Part shown: in pieces, positions 47,381-55,567 of the stretch | How positions within the stretch are numbered: position 1 is the stretch's first letter | How the letters are laid out: each line of letters opens with the position of its first letter | Origin: Polyangiaceae bacterium | GTDB taxonomy: Bacteria > Myxococcota_A > Polyangia > Polyangiales > Polyangiaceae | Reading direction: 5' to 3' | NCBI GenBank assembly: GCA_016719945.1 | Contig: JADJYE010000035.1 | Coordinates: 227,522 to 291,521 of the forward strand | Length of the DNA: 64,000 bases | Made by a program: the position numbers and the translations under genes | The notes under the pieces: model-generated | What the model saw: only the letters and a program-made list of their open reading frames with translations | Database searches by the model: none | What the model was told of the DNA's origin: nothing

Positions 47381-49740
47381 GGCACGCCGCAGCCCGCGGC
47401 GACGATCTCCGACGTGTTGTTGTTGGTGCGGCACTCGGCCCAGTCGGGGTGCATCGGGGTCTGGTCGACGATCGCGAGCGCGACGTCGCCCTCCTGCAGG
47501 GGAGGCGAGACGACGAAGACGATCTGCTCCGACTCGAACGGGTAGAGGGCCGTCTGCGTCGAGGACTGACCGAGCAACGTGCCCGTGGTAGGCCCACCAT
47601 AGAAGCTCACCGGCACGCCCGCCGGCAACACGGCCTCGCCCAGGTTTCGCACCGTGGCGACCAGCGCGTAGTCGCCCTCACAGCGGGGCTCGACGCGCAC
47701 GACCGCGTCGGGCGCGCCGAACTCGCTGCCCGGCTGCTTGTTCTGCCGGAAGTTGTTGAGGCCGTTCTGCTGCCAGTTGGTCGGCTCGACCTGGGGGATG
47801 GCGCCGTCCTCGCTCACGTTGGTGACGTGGTAGCTGTGCTGGTTCCACACGCGGCGCGTCCGCACCCACGGCGTCGCCGCGTCGCCGAAGACGCGCACCC
47901 CCGACTGGCCGAGCGAGACGCCGTCGTCGCACTGGATGGAGGGGCTCGCCGACGCGTACGCGTTCGAGATCGCGACGATGTCCGCGTGCCCGTCGTTGTC
48001 GACGTCGGCCACCACTGGGTTCTCGATCAGGGTCGCGGTCGTGTTGCAGATCTCGGCTAGCACCGCGCCGGTCGGGCCGTCGTAGACGCGGATGCGCTGC
48101 TGGTCGCCGTACACGACCTCCGCGACGCCGTCGCCGTTGAAGTCGAACACGGTGCTGCCGGTCGACGCCGACGAGCAGTCGACGGTCGGCACGATCCACT
48201 GGATGGTGTCGGGGCCGAGGACCGCCGTGTCGACGAGGTCCGCGCCGTCGAACACGACGTAGCCGACGCCGCCCGCCGTGGCGACGTCGGGCACGCCGTC
48301 GCCGGTGAAGTCGGCGATCGTCGGGGGCCCGCCGCCGTGGGTGAAGCCCCACGTGTTCGAGGCGCACGCGCTCGGCGGGATCGTGCCGTTGATGTCGACC
48401 GGCGGGCGCACGATCACGAAGCCCCCCGGCGCGCCCGCGTCGACGCGCCACACGTGCAGCAGGTGGTTGAGGTTGTCGACGACGACGATCTCCGCGGCGC
48501 CGTCGCCGTCGAGATCGGCGACCGCGGGCCACGGGCTCTTCCAGTCGCTCGTCAGGTAGAACTGGCTGGTGTTGGCGATGCCCGTGTCGACGACCAGCGA
48601 GCCGTCGGCGCGGAAGACCTGGCTGCCCGTCACGACGTCCAGCGCGCCGTCGCCGTCGGCGTCGCTCACCACGAACGAGCTCGCGACCGGCGCCGCGAAC
48701 GCCTGCGCGAGCGCGCCGGTCGCGCCGTCGAGGATGCCGCCCTCGACGATCACCTCGGGCGCGCCGTCGCCGTCGAGGTCCGCGATCGACGGCATGAAGC
48801 AGCCGACCGGGCCGGCGGTGGTCCACAAGGTCGCGCCCGCACCGTCGAAGGCGCGCACCGTCCCGTCGAACATGCAGGCGACGACCTCGTTGCCGGGCGC
48901 GCCGTCGAAGTCGCCGGCGGCGAGCTGCCTCGTGGGGTGCACGCCAGGGGCGGACCATTTGTCGACGACCACGCCCTCGACGACGCTGATCGCGTGCAGC
49001 ACGCCGGCGCCGTTGTATTGGCCGGAGCTGAAGGTCGAAAAGACGATCTCGGGGATGTCGCGCGCGGTGACCTTGCCGTCGCAGTCGTCGTCGTCGAGCG
49101 AGAGCACGACCGGGGTCATCATGATGTCGGTGGAGAAAGGCGCAGTCGTCTGACCACCCCACGCGTATTTCAGCTCGGGCGTGATCCCCTGAAAATCGGG
49201 GAGCACCTCGCAGCTCGCGAAGCAGGTGGGGTTCTCAGGGTCGGGGAGCGTGCCGTCGGGGCACGCGGGCGGCTTCGGCAGGCACTTGCCGGTGGTGAGC
49301 GGCGCGCCCGCGACGCACCCGGGGTCCGGCGGATCGACGGGCTCTCCCAGCGAATACTCGCAGTACTCGCCCTCCGGGCACTCGGTCGAGTCGGTGCACT
49401 CCGCGCCCGGCGCCACGCACGACGCGAACGAGCAGACGTCGCCCGCCCCGCAGCACGACGAGCCGCACGCGTCGTCGACGGGGCAGCACACGTCGCCCTC
49501 GGTGCACACCCCGGAGGAGGCCGCGCCGCCCTCGCCGCAGGGCTCGCCGAGCGCGCATCCGCCGCCCCCTCCGCCTTGCGCGAACTGCCCGGTGCTGCCG
49601 CCTCCCCCCTGACCCCCCGTCGAGGGAGCGCCGCCGCCCCCGGTGTTCGAGGCCCCCGAGCCCCCGCCCCCGGTCGCGTCGCTGTCCGAGCAAGAGCAGA
49701 TGGTAAGGCCCAGGAGAAGCGTCAGCGGTGCGGCGCGCAT
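47374..49740 (-). CDS. Large FG-GAP/VCBS-repeat lipoprotein with Cys-rich N-terminus
   Basis: A 788-residue protein starting at the ATG at 49740 (RAAPLTLLLGLTICSCSDSD), a lipoprotein signal. It has a Gly/Ser linker (GGGGSGASNTGGGG), then a Cys-rich region to about residue 190 (EGDVCCPVDDACGSSCCGAG). Seven or so FG-GAP/VCBS repeats follow, with Ca-binding-like loops such as VADLDGDGAAEIVVVDN, VSDADGDGALDVVTG, VFDFNGDGVAEVVYG and VADVDNDGHADIVAI. This forms an integrin-alpha-like beta-propeller at the cell surface. The last ~120 residues are a CARDB-like beta domain (VATVRNLGEAVLPAGVPVSF). It probably serves adhesion or polymer binding. Such proteins are common in Polyangiales. Confidence 0.9.
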   Translation of the reverse strand: MRAAPLTLLLGLTICSCSDSDATGGGGSGASNTGGGGAPSTGGQGGGGSTGQFAQGGGGGGCALGEPCGEGGAASSGVCTEGDVCCPVDDACGSSCCGAGDVCSFASCVAPGAECTDSTECPEGEYCEYSLGEPVDPPDPGCVAGAPLTTGKCLPKPPACPDGTLPDPENPTCFASCEVLPDFQGITPELKYAWGGQTTAPFSTDIMMTPVVLSLDDDDCDGKVTARDIPEIVFSTFSSGQYNGAGVLHAISVVEGVVVDKWSAPGVHPTRQLAAGDFDGAPGNEVVACMFDGTVRAFDGAGATLWTTAGPVGCFMPSIADLDGDGAPEVIVEGGILDGATGALAQAFAAPVASSFVVSDADGDGALDVVTGSQVFRADGSLVVDTGIANTSQFYLTSDWKSPWPAVADLDGDGAAEIVVVDNLNHLLHVWRVDAGAPGGFVIVRPPVDINGTIPPSACASNTWGFTHGGGPPTIADFTGDGVPDVATAGGVGYVVFDGADLVDTAVLGPDTIQWIVPTVDCSSASTGSTVFDFNGDGVAEVVYGDQQRIRVYDGPTGAVLAEICNTTATLIENPVVADVDNDGHADIVAISNAYASASPSIQCDDGVSLGQSGVRVFGDAATPWVRTRRVWNQHSYHVTNVSEDGAIPQVEPTNWQQNGLNNFRQNKQPGSEFGAPDAVVRVEPRCEGDYALVATVRNLGEAVLPAGVPVSFYGGPTTGTLLGQSSTQTALYPFESEQIVFVVSPPLQEGDVALAIVDQTPMHPDWAECRTNNNTSEIVAAGCGVPQ

Positions 49741-49816
49741 GGCCTCATCGTCGCACGAACCAACGACCCGAGGCAGGTCGCGCGTGGGCGCTCGCGCGTC
49801 GGCGCGCCGCCGTGCT

Positions 49817-50770
49817 ATGCCGCGCCGCACGATGCAAGGCACCGCCCTCGTCTACAGCTCCCACGACCGCTGCAACTTCATCCACGACCACTACATCGCG
49901 CAGCGCGCGCTGCAGGGGAACAAGACGATCCTCTTCTTGCCGATGAGCGAGACGGTGCAGAACGGCAACGAGCTCGAGCGGCAAGAGTTCTCGTGGGGCA
50001 CGTTTCGCTACTTCTTCAGCTTCTACAAGCGCTACGGCCTCGAGGCCTTCCCCTTCTACTGGACCAGCAACCTCCGACAGCGCGACGTCGATCAGCTGTG
50101 GGCCGCGATGTGGGAGGCCGAGGTCGTGATCTTGGCAGGCGGCAGCCCGCGCAACGGCATCCGTCGCTACAAGGAGCTCGGCAACCGCTTCGCCAACGGC
50201 GAGTGGGGGAAGTTCGGGCGCCTGCTCCACGAGCGCCGCGCCCGCGGGCTGCTCACCGTCGGCTTCTCGGCCGGCGCAGACCAGCTGTGCGACTCCCTGT
50301 TCGGCCGCACCTGGGGCGACGAGTACGACGGCAAGGGCTTCGGGCTCGTGCGCAACACCATGGTCACGCTGCACCACGAGCCCTCGCGCAACGGAGATCT
50401 GGCGTACGCCGCGCACAAGTTCCCTCACAACATGGTCTTCGGGCTCCCGAACGACGCCGGCATCAACCACGACTGGGGTGTGCTGCCGAGCGGCAACATC
50501 TGGCAGGTCTATGAGTTCGTGATCGACACCTCGTGGACCGAGCCGAGCGACGCGTTCCACATCAAGACCCGCTTCGGCGCGAAGATCGAGCACGTCTACA
50601 ACGACGGGCGGCACTGGTCCTTCGGCGGCGGCGACTCGCTGGTGAGGGTCGAGTCGCCCGACGGCCGCTGGCGCGAGGCGTGGATCCGCTCAGGCGGCGA
50701 GTGGCTGCACTATCAGACGCAGAGCTCGAGCTCGTTCCAGTCGGTGGGCCAGATTCTGGCGCATCATTGA
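49817..50770 (+). CDS. Peptidase S51 (cyanophycinase/PepE-like) family protein
   Basis: About 317 residues; the ATG at 49817 or 49832 (MQGTALVYSSHDRCNFIHDH) are both possible, and the domain begins right after the second. S51 features are AEVVILAGGSPRNGIRRYK and the nucleophile elbow LLTVGFSAGADQLCDSLFG with Ser in SAG. A possible catalytic His is in NDAGINHDWGVLPSG. The fold is that of dipeptidase E and cyanophycinase, Ser hydrolases related to class I amidotransferases. The C-terminal ~90 residues are an extra beta-rich segment (FHIKTRFGAKIEHVYNDGRH). No export signal is seen, so it should be cytoplasmic. A strong terminator starts three bases after the stop. Confidence 0.83.
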   Translation: MPRRTMQGTALVYSSHDRCNFIHDHYIAQRALQGNKTILFLPMSETVQNGNELERQEFSWGTFRYFFSFYKRYGLEAFPFYWTSNLRQRDVDQLWAAMWEAEVVILAGGSPRNGIRRYKELGNRFANGEWGKFGRLLHERRARGLLTVGFSAGADQLCDSLFGRTWGDEYDGKGFGLVRNTMVTLHHEPSRNGDLAYAAHKFPHNMVFGLPNDAGINHDWGVLPSGNIWQVYEFVIDTSWTEPSDAFHIKTRFGAKIEHVYNDGRHWSFGGGDSLVRVESPDGRWREAWIRSGGEWLHYQTQSSSSFQSVGQILAHH

Positions 50771-50773
50771 TTT

Positions 50774-50806
50774 CCCCGCGCCCGCTAGCGCGGGGCTTTC
50801 ATTTTT
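50774..50806 (+). terminator. Intrinsic terminator of the S51 peptidase gene
   Basis: A perfect 8-base stem, CCCCGCGC/GCGCGGGG at 50774-50781 and 50788-50795, with a 6-base loop. A T-rich tail (CTTTCATTTTT) ends at 50806. It sits three bases after the stop codon and looks like the ancestor of the hairpin array that follows. Confidence 0.85.
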
Positions 50807-50807
50807 C

Positions 50808-51190
50808 CCGCGCGCCCGCTCTCGCGGGGCCCTTCGGTTTTCCCGCGCCCAGGCGCGCGAGAAAACCGGCGCGGGGAGCGCAATTTTTCCGCTCGCGGGC
50901 CCTTCGGTTTCCCGCGCCCAGGCGCGCAGAAAACCGGCGCGGGGCTTTTTTCCGCGCTCGCGGGGCCCTTCGGTTTTCCCGCGCCCAGGCGCGCGAAAAC
51001 CGGGCGGGGAGCGGATTTTTCCGCGCGCCCGCTCTCGCGGGGCCCTTCGGTTTTCCCGCGCCCAGGCGCGCGAGAAAACCGGCGCGGGGGAGCGCAATTT
51101 TTTTTCCGCGCGCCCGCTCTCGCGGGGCCCTTCGGTTTTCCCGCGCCCAGGCGCGCGAGAAAACCGGCGCGGGGGAGCGCGTGGGGCCCC
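50808..51190 (+). repeat. Five tandem hairpin repeat units of 66-85 bases
   Basis: The core CCCTTCGGTTTTCCCGCG recurs at 50830, 50900, 50966, 51043 and 51128. Each unit carries an imperfect inverted repeat, GGTTTTCCCGCGCC then CAGG then a GC-rich arm ending AGAAAACC. A T-run and CCGCGCGCCCGCTCTCGCG then lead to the next unit. Units differ by single-base slips. No protein frame is conserved across them. Each could fold into a terminator-like hairpin. Confidence 0.9.
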
Positions 51191-51224
51191 CCCCACGCGA
51201 GGAGAGCTTCGCCGCGCGCCGCTG

Positions 51225-51430
51225 CCGACGCCGAGGCCGCAGCCGAAGCCGCAGCCGAGAGCCGAGGCCGATGCCGAGGCCGATGCCGATGCCGAGGCCG
51301 ACGCCGATGCCGACGCCGACGCCGAGAGCCGAAGCCGAGTCCGAAGCCGAAGCCGAGGCCGATGCCGACGCCGAAAGCCGCTGTCGAAGCCGAAGCCGAG
51401 GCCGATGCCGATGCCGATGCCGAGATCGGC
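51225..51430 (+). repeat. GCCGAN hexamer array, left block
   Basis: About thirty degenerate copies of GCCGAN (N any base, with GCCGCA variants) on the plus strand, with occasional frame slips such as GAGAGCC and GAAAGCC. It lies just 3' of the four-helix-bundle gene. It is not translated in any convincing frame. Confidence 0.9.
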
Positions 51431-51501
51431 TTCGTACTCGGGCTCGACGCCCCGTGCGCCCCGAGCCGTAGGCCAGCGTGGCGACGGGGTCGTCGTCGCC
51501 G

Positions 51502-51876
51502 TCAGCGGCCGGCGAGCTTGGTGAGCATGGCCGCCAGCCGGCCTAGCAGGCTCAGTAGCTCCGCGCCCTCGCGCTGCGTCGCCAGCCCCAACCGCCCCAG
51601 CGCCTCCACACAGGCGGCGGCCTCGCAAGCCTCCGCGCGTGCACCGCGCAGCCGCTGCGCGCGATCCGCGCCGGTGCGCGCGGCGCCCTCGCTGAGCTGA
51701 AGAAACGCGGACTGACTCGCGCGCCGCAGCTGATCGCTGAGCGGCCCGTAGCCCCGCGGCAGTCGCTTGGCGAGCGCGTCAGCCTTCGCGAGCGCCTCGA
51801 GCGCCACCGCGTAGGCGTCGAGACCGTGATGGGGAAAGTGCGTGTACGCGGGCTTGTCGTCTTGCCTTTGGGTCAT
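51502..51876 (-). CDS. Four-helix-bundle protein (23S rRNA intervening-sequence/Avd-like family)
   Basis: A 124-residue protein starting at the ATG at 51876 (MTQRQDDKPAYTHFPHHGLD). All-helical family features are LDAYAVALEALAKADALAKR, GYGPLSDQLRRASQSAFLQL, SEGAARTG and a C-terminal helix ending LGRLAAMLTKLAGR. Relatives are encoded in intervening sequences of 23S rRNA genes, and the Avd protein of diversity-generating retroelements has the same fold. No reverse transcriptase or rRNA gene is present here. The gene sits inside a repeat island: hexamer arrays on both sides, and an inverted repeat that includes its first codons. This setting suggests a passenger of a mobile or expanding repeat. 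Function unknown. Confidence 0.85.
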   Translation of the reverse strand: MTQRQDDKPAYTHFPHHGLDAYAVALEALAKADALAKRLPRGYGPLSDQLRRASQSAFLQLSEGAARTGADRAQRLRGARAEACEAAACVEALGRLGLATQREGAELLSLLGRLAAMLTKLAGR

Positions 51877-52008
51877 GCCCCACACGGCGCAGGATGCGTG
51901 ACCAAGCGGTGGCGCCGATGACTGTGCCGAACGTCGATCAACGATCCGCGCCACCGGTTGGGCGCGCAGCGTGCGCCCTAGGGCTGACACGAAGGCAAGA
52001 CGACAAGC
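51852..52008. repeat. Long imperfect inverted repeat spanning the 5' end of the four-helix-bundle gene
   Basis: Arms are 51852-51920 and 51943-52008. The outer 17 bases are perfect (AAGGCAAGACGACAAGC and its complement), and the rest is roughly 80 percent identical by hand alignment. The left arm holds the start and first codons of the four-helix-bundle gene. The right arm carries the same upstream DNA and codons for TRRQDDK in the opposite direction, then runs straight into hexamer repeats. Confidence 0.88.
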
Positions 52009-52190
52009 ACGAAGCCGAGACCGAGACCGAGTCCGAAGCCGAGTCTCCGAGCACGAAGCCGAGACCGAGACCGAGTCCGAGTCCGAGACCGAGGCCGAGA
52101 CCGAGGCCGAGACCGAGGCCGAGACCGAGTCCGAGTCCGAGTCCGAGGCCGATTCTCCGAGCACGAAGCCGAGTACGAGCCCGGGAAGCC
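52009..52190 (+). repeat. CCGAGN/GACCGA hexamer array, middle block
   Basis: Degenerate hexamers of the type CCGAG(A/T/G) alternating with GCCGAG, plus two copies of CTCCGAGCACGAAGCCGAG (near 52050 and 52156). It begins directly after the right arm of the inverted repeat. Confidence 0.88.
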
Positions 52191-52198
52191 GACCGGGT

Positions 52199-52214
52199 GG
52201 GGGGGGGGGGGGGG
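52199..52214 (+). repeat. Run of 16 consecutive G
   Basis: An uninterrupted G homopolymer at the junction where the hexamer array changes orientation. The true length is uncertain because such runs are hard to sequence. It could form a G-quadruplex. Confidence 0.85.
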
Positions 52215-52225
52215 TCCGCTGGCCG

Positions 52226-52316
52226 GCATCGGCATCGGCATCGGCTGCGGCATCGGCTGCGGCATCGGCGTCGGCTGCGGCATCGGCTGCGGCAGCGGCT
52301 GCGGCGAGGCGAGGGG
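52226..52316 (-). repeat. GCCGAN hexamer array, right block in inverted orientation
   Basis: On the plus strand it reads GGCATCGGCATCGGCTGCGG and onward, the reverse complement of the left block. The two outer arrays therefore form an inverted pair around the four-helix-bundle gene. It ends about 65 bases before the 3' end of hemC. The rest of the stretch to 52382 holds nothing I recognise. Confidence 0.88.
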
Positions 52317-52382
52317 GGGCCCTCGATCCCAGCGCTCGGGCACGGGCACGTTAAAGCGCCGCGCGAGGGTTGGCCTTCGAGG

Positions 52383-53291
52383 CTATTTCAGCTCGGCGCC
52401 CAGGTCCGCGCCGGCTCGGCGGGCCTCGTCGGCGCCGCTCGGCCACGCGATGCGCCGCGAGCCTTCGCGGACCTTCGAGCCGTCCGCGTCGGCGACCAGC
52501 GCCCTCAGCACCAGCTCGGCTCCCTCTCGCGTAGCGTGGGCGGCGATCGGCATCCGGCAGTTGCCGCCGACGCTCGCCATCACCGCGCGCTCCGCGGCCA
52601 CGCAGATCGCGGTCTCTGCGTGCTCGACGAGCGCTAGCAGCGCCTCGACCTTCGCCGCGCCTTGCCGGCACTCGATGCCGAGCGCGCCCTGGCCGACGGC
52701 GGGGAGGCACTCCTCGGGCGAGAGCGCGGCGGTCGCCCTCGCCTCGAGCCCGAGGCGCTTGAGGCCCGCCATCGCCAGGATGATGGCGTCGTATTGACCC
52801 TCCTCGACCTTGCGCAGCCGGGTGTCGACGTTGCCTCGCAGCGGCTCGATCCGCAGATCGGGCCGCAGGCGCTGCAGACACACCGCCCGGCGCAGGCTCG
52901 AGGTGCCGAGCCGCGCGCCCTGGGGCAGGTCGGCGAGCGAGACGCCGCCGTGCGTGATGAGGGCGTCGCGGGGATCTTCGCGCCGAGGGACACACGCGAT
53001 GTGCAGCCCAGGCACGAGCTCCGAGGGGACGTCCTTGATCGAGTGCACGGCGAAGTCGGCGCGGCCCTCGAGCAGCGCCTCCTCGAGCTCCTTGATGAAC
53101 AGCCCCTTGCCCCCGATGTCCTGCAGCTTCTGGTCGACGAAGCGATCTCCGCTCGTCGTCACGTGCAGCTCCTCGATCTCGGGCGCGGCCGCTCCCGCGG
53201 CGCTCTTCACCGTCGCCACGAACGCGCGCGACTGGGCCAGCGCCAGCGCGCTCTTTCGGGTGGCGAACACGAGCTTCGATGTTTCGTTCAA
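52383..53291 (-). CDS. hemC: Hydroxymethylbilane synthase (porphobilinogen deaminase)
   Basis: A 302-residue enzyme that joins four porphobilinogen units into hydroxymethylbilane in the cytoplasm, in tetrapyrrole synthesis. Motifs are LVFATRKSALALAQSRAF, TSGDRFVDQKLQDIGGKGLF, EEALLEGRADFAVHSIKDVP, ARLGTSSLRRAVCLQRLRPD and IEPLRGNVDTRLRKVEEGQY. The dipyrromethane-cofactor Cys lies in SVGGNCRMPIAAHA. The start is TTG at 53291, with AAGGAG eight bases upstream. The longer open frame to 53951 is antisense shadow inside hemA. The TTG overlaps the hemA stop (TTGA, 53288-53291), so translation is coupled. Confidence 0.96.
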   Translation of the reverse strand: MNETSKLVFATRKSALALAQSRAFVATVKSAAGAAAPEIEELHVTTSGDRFVDQKLQDIGGKGLFIKELEEALLEGRADFAVHSIKDVPSELVPGLHIACVPRREDPRDALITHGGVSLADLPQGARLGTSSLRRAVCLQRLRPDLRIEPLRGNVDTRLRKVEEGQYDAIILAMAGLKRLGLEARATAALSPEECLPAVGQGALGIECRQGAAKVEALLALVEHAETAICVAAERAVMASVGGNCRMPIAAHATREGAELVLRALVADADGSKVREGSRRIAWPSGADEARRAGADLGAELK

Positions 53292-54673
53292 GATGCGCGC
53301 TCCTTGGCGCTCGACGCGCGCTCGTCTGGCGCGCCCGCTCGCTGCTGCTTCCCCGACTCCTCCCCGGAGCCGGCCTCGTCGTCCTCTTTGCCGAGGCTCT
53401 CCGGTAGGTCGAACAGATCGGTCAGCGTCTCGACCGCCTCGTAGCCGCGCGGCTCGTTTGCGAGCGCCTTGAGGCGGGCGGTCGGCCGGTGGCAGATCTT
53501 GTTGGTGGCCGCGTCGATCATGATCGCCAGCGCCTCGCGGTCCGCGGGGCCGAGGTGCTTCAGCTTGCCCGACAGGCTGCGCTCGAGCTCGGTGGCGAGC
53601 GAGGCGCGCACGCGGGCCCGCAGCCCGACGATCACCGGGCTCATCGCCTGCTCCGCGGCGCGCGCCTCGTACGCCCGCACCTCGGCGAGCACGATCTGCT
53701 CGGCCTTCTCGGCCTCGGCGGCGCGACCGGCGAGCGACTCCGCGACGATCTGCTCGAGGTCGTCGATGTCGTAGCGATAGACGCCGTCGAGGTCGGCCAC
53801 CGCCGGATCGATGTCCCGCGGGACCGCGATGTCGATCATGAACAGGCTGCGCCCGCGCCGCGCCTTGCGCGCCGTCTTCATCGCCTCGAGCGTGATCACG
53901 AAGGTCGGGCTCGAGGTGGACGAGATGACGATGTCGCTCTCGATCAGGCACCAGTTGAGCTCACCCCAGTCGCGCGCCTCACCCCCGACCTCCACGGCGA
54001 GCTTCTCGGCGCGCTCGCGGCTGCGGTTGACGACGATCAGCCGCGCACCCTCCTTCACCAGCAGCTTCGCGGCGCTCTCCGCCATCTCCCCGGCGCCGAC
54101 CATCAGCGCGGTCTTGCCGCGCAGGTCGCCGAAGATCTGCACCGCGAGGTCGACCGCGACGCTCGAGACCGAGACCTGCCCCGCGCCGATCTGGGTCTCG
54201 GTGCGCACCCGCTTGCCCACGAACAGGGCGCGGTGCAGCGCCTTGCCGAGCAGCGCGCCGAGCGCGCCGTGCTCGGTCGCCGTGGAGATCGCGTCCTTGA
54301 GCTGCCCCAAGATCTGCGGCTCGCCGATGACGATGGAGTCGAGGGACGAGGCCACACGGAAGAGGTGGTGCAGGGCGGGGGTGCCGGTCCGCTTGACGAG
54401 CGCCGCCCCGACCTCGGGGGTGCCGCGTGCCGCGAGCCGCGCAGCGAGGGCCGCGCACGCCTCCTCGAGGCGCGGCGCGTCGCTCGACGCGCCGCGCGGC
54501 AGGGCGCCGTACACCTCGACGCGGTTGCAGGTCGACAGCACCATCGCCTCCGCGATCGGCGTCGACCGGACGAGCTCGTCCAGGAAGGCAGGGACGTCGT
54601 CCTGCACGATCGCGAGCTGCTCGCGGAGCTCGACGCGCGCGGTCCGGTGCGACAGCCCGACGTGGACGATCAC
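53288..54673 (-). CDS. hemA: Glutamyl-tRNA reductase
   Basis: A 461-residue enzyme that reduces glutamyl-tRNA(Glu) to glutamate-1-semialdehyde with NADPH, the first step of C5-pathway haem synthesis. Motifs are VGLSHRTARVELREQLAI, the catalytic Cys in AMVLSTCNRVEVYGALP, LDSIVIGEPQILGQLKDA and the NADPH-binding LMVGAGEMAESAAKLLVKEG. A dimerisation domain follows (DREALAIMIDAATNKICHRP). The last ~40 residues are a charged tail absent from many relatives. The start is GTG at 54673 (VIVHVGLSHRTA), overlapping the stop of the upstream ccsA-like gene (GTGA). The Shine-Dalgarno GGAG is close, only three bases from GTG. Confidence 0.96.
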   Translation of the reverse strand: MIVHVGLSHRTARVELREQLAIVQDDVPAFLDELVRSTPIAEAMVLSTCNRVEVYGALPRGASSDAPRLEEACAALAARLAARGTPEVGAALVKRTGTPALHHLFRVASSLDSIVIGEPQILGQLKDAISTATEHGALGALLGKALHRALFVGKRVRTETQIGAGQVSVSSVAVDLAVQIFGDLRGKTALMVGAGEMAESAAKLLVKEGARLIVVNRSRERAEKLAVEVGGEARDWGELNWCLIESDIVISSTSSPTFVITLEAMKTARKARRGRSLFMIDIAVPRDIDPAVADLDGVYRYDIDDLEQIVAESLAGRAAEAEKAEQIVLAEVRAYEARAAEQAMSPVIVGLRARVRASLATELERSLSGKLKHLGPADREALAIMIDAATNKICHRPTARLKALANEPRGYEAVETLTDLFDLPESLGKEDDEAGSGEESGKQQRAGAPDERASSAKERAS

Positions 54674-55554
54674 GCGCTCCCCGCCGGTCGCAGGACGTAG
54701 ATCAACAGCACGCCCATCACCAGCACCAGGCCGAGGAGCGTCCCGTAGGCGCTGCGCTTGCCGCGCCACCCCGCGGCGACGCGCAGCAGCAGCACCGCGG
54801 CGATCAGCAGCCAGGTCGCGTAGCCGAGGACGATGCGCATCACCTCGTTCGTGCTGCCGCTCTCGAGCTGGTACGCGAAGAAGGTGCCCGAGACGATGCC
54901 GATCGTGAGCAGCGGGAAGCCGATGAGCAGGAAGCGGTGCAGCGCCCGGTCGAGCGTGTCGAGCGGGGGCAGGCTGCCCACCCGGGTGAGGCGCTTCTGC
55001 TTCAGGCGCCGCTCCTGGACGAGGTAGAGCGAAGCGGCCGCCCCCGCGAGGGTGAACACCGCGATGCCGAGGATGTTCACCAGCACGTGCACGGCGATGA
55101 AGCTGGTCGCGATGGTGCTCTCGACCTCGGGCTTCGCGAGGAAGAAGGTCCCCAGCAAGAAGGCGAGCCCCAGCGGCGCGACGATGACCCCGAGCGAGTC
55201 GAGGCTCTCCCGCGGGGCGGCGTGGGAGAACGTGCGGACGAGGGTGAACGCGAACGTCGCGAAGATCGCGACCAGGCTGAGGATGAAGTGGACCGACCCG
55301 ACAGGGCAGGTGTGGGTGACGAAGCTCGCGACGGTGATGTACGCGAAGTGCGCGATGGCTCCGGCGGCGAGGAGGTTCGCGGCGCGCCCGGTCGGCACCG
55401 GGGGCGCCGCCGCGCCCCCGGCTCGCAGGGCTGGGGAGGAGGCGCGGGTCGACGCCGCGCCGCGTCGCGCGGCCTCGACGAAGAACAGCACCCCCGAGGC
55501 CGCATAGAGGACGGCGCCGAGGGCGAGCAGGACGTGGTTCACGGCAGGAGGCAC
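54670..55554 (-). CDS. CcsA/HemX-type cytochrome c assembly protein
   Basis: A 294-residue integral membrane protein with about eight transmembrane helices (VNHVLLALGAVLYAASGVLF, VHFILSLVAIFATFAFTLV, SFIAVHVLVNILGIAVFTLA, RFLLIGFPLLTIGIVSGTFF, LLGLVLVMGVLLIYVLRP). Conserved His residues in FIAVHVLVN and GAIAHFAYI are candidate haem ligands. The CcsA motif WGxWWxWD is not obvious, so it fits the HemX-like subgroup that lies beside hemA in many bacteria and affects GluTR level or haem handling. It is coupled to hemA by GTGA. A stretch of Ala/Arg/Pro separates helices 1 and 2. Confidence 0.88.
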   Translation of the reverse strand: MPPAVNHVLLALGAVLYAASGVLFFVEAARRGAASTRASSPALRAGGAAAPPVPTGRAANLLAAGAIAHFAYITVASFVTHTCPVGSVHFILSLVAIFATFAFTLVRTFSHAAPRESLDSLGVIVAPLGLAFLLGTFFLAKPEVESTIATSFIAVHVLVNILGIAVFTLAGAAASLYLVQERRLKQKRLTRVGSLPPLDTLDRALHRFLLIGFPLLTIGIVSGTFFAYQLESGSTNEVMRIVLGYATWLLIAAVLLLRVAAGWRGKRSAYGTLLGLVLVMGVLLIYVLRPAGSA

Positions 55555-55567
55555 GAGCCCCAGGAAC

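Noticed and set aside
50808..51190. CRISPR array
   Set aside because: The repeats are 66-85 bases apart, have no unique spacers, and the units align end to end. They contain terminator-like hairpins and no cas gene is near.
51894..52637. Plus-strand protein rich in Glu/Thr/Ser and Pro/Arg repeats
   Set aside because: It is the translation of hexamer repeats running into antisense hemC. Only its first few codons are meaningful, as the inverted copy of the four-helix-bundle start.
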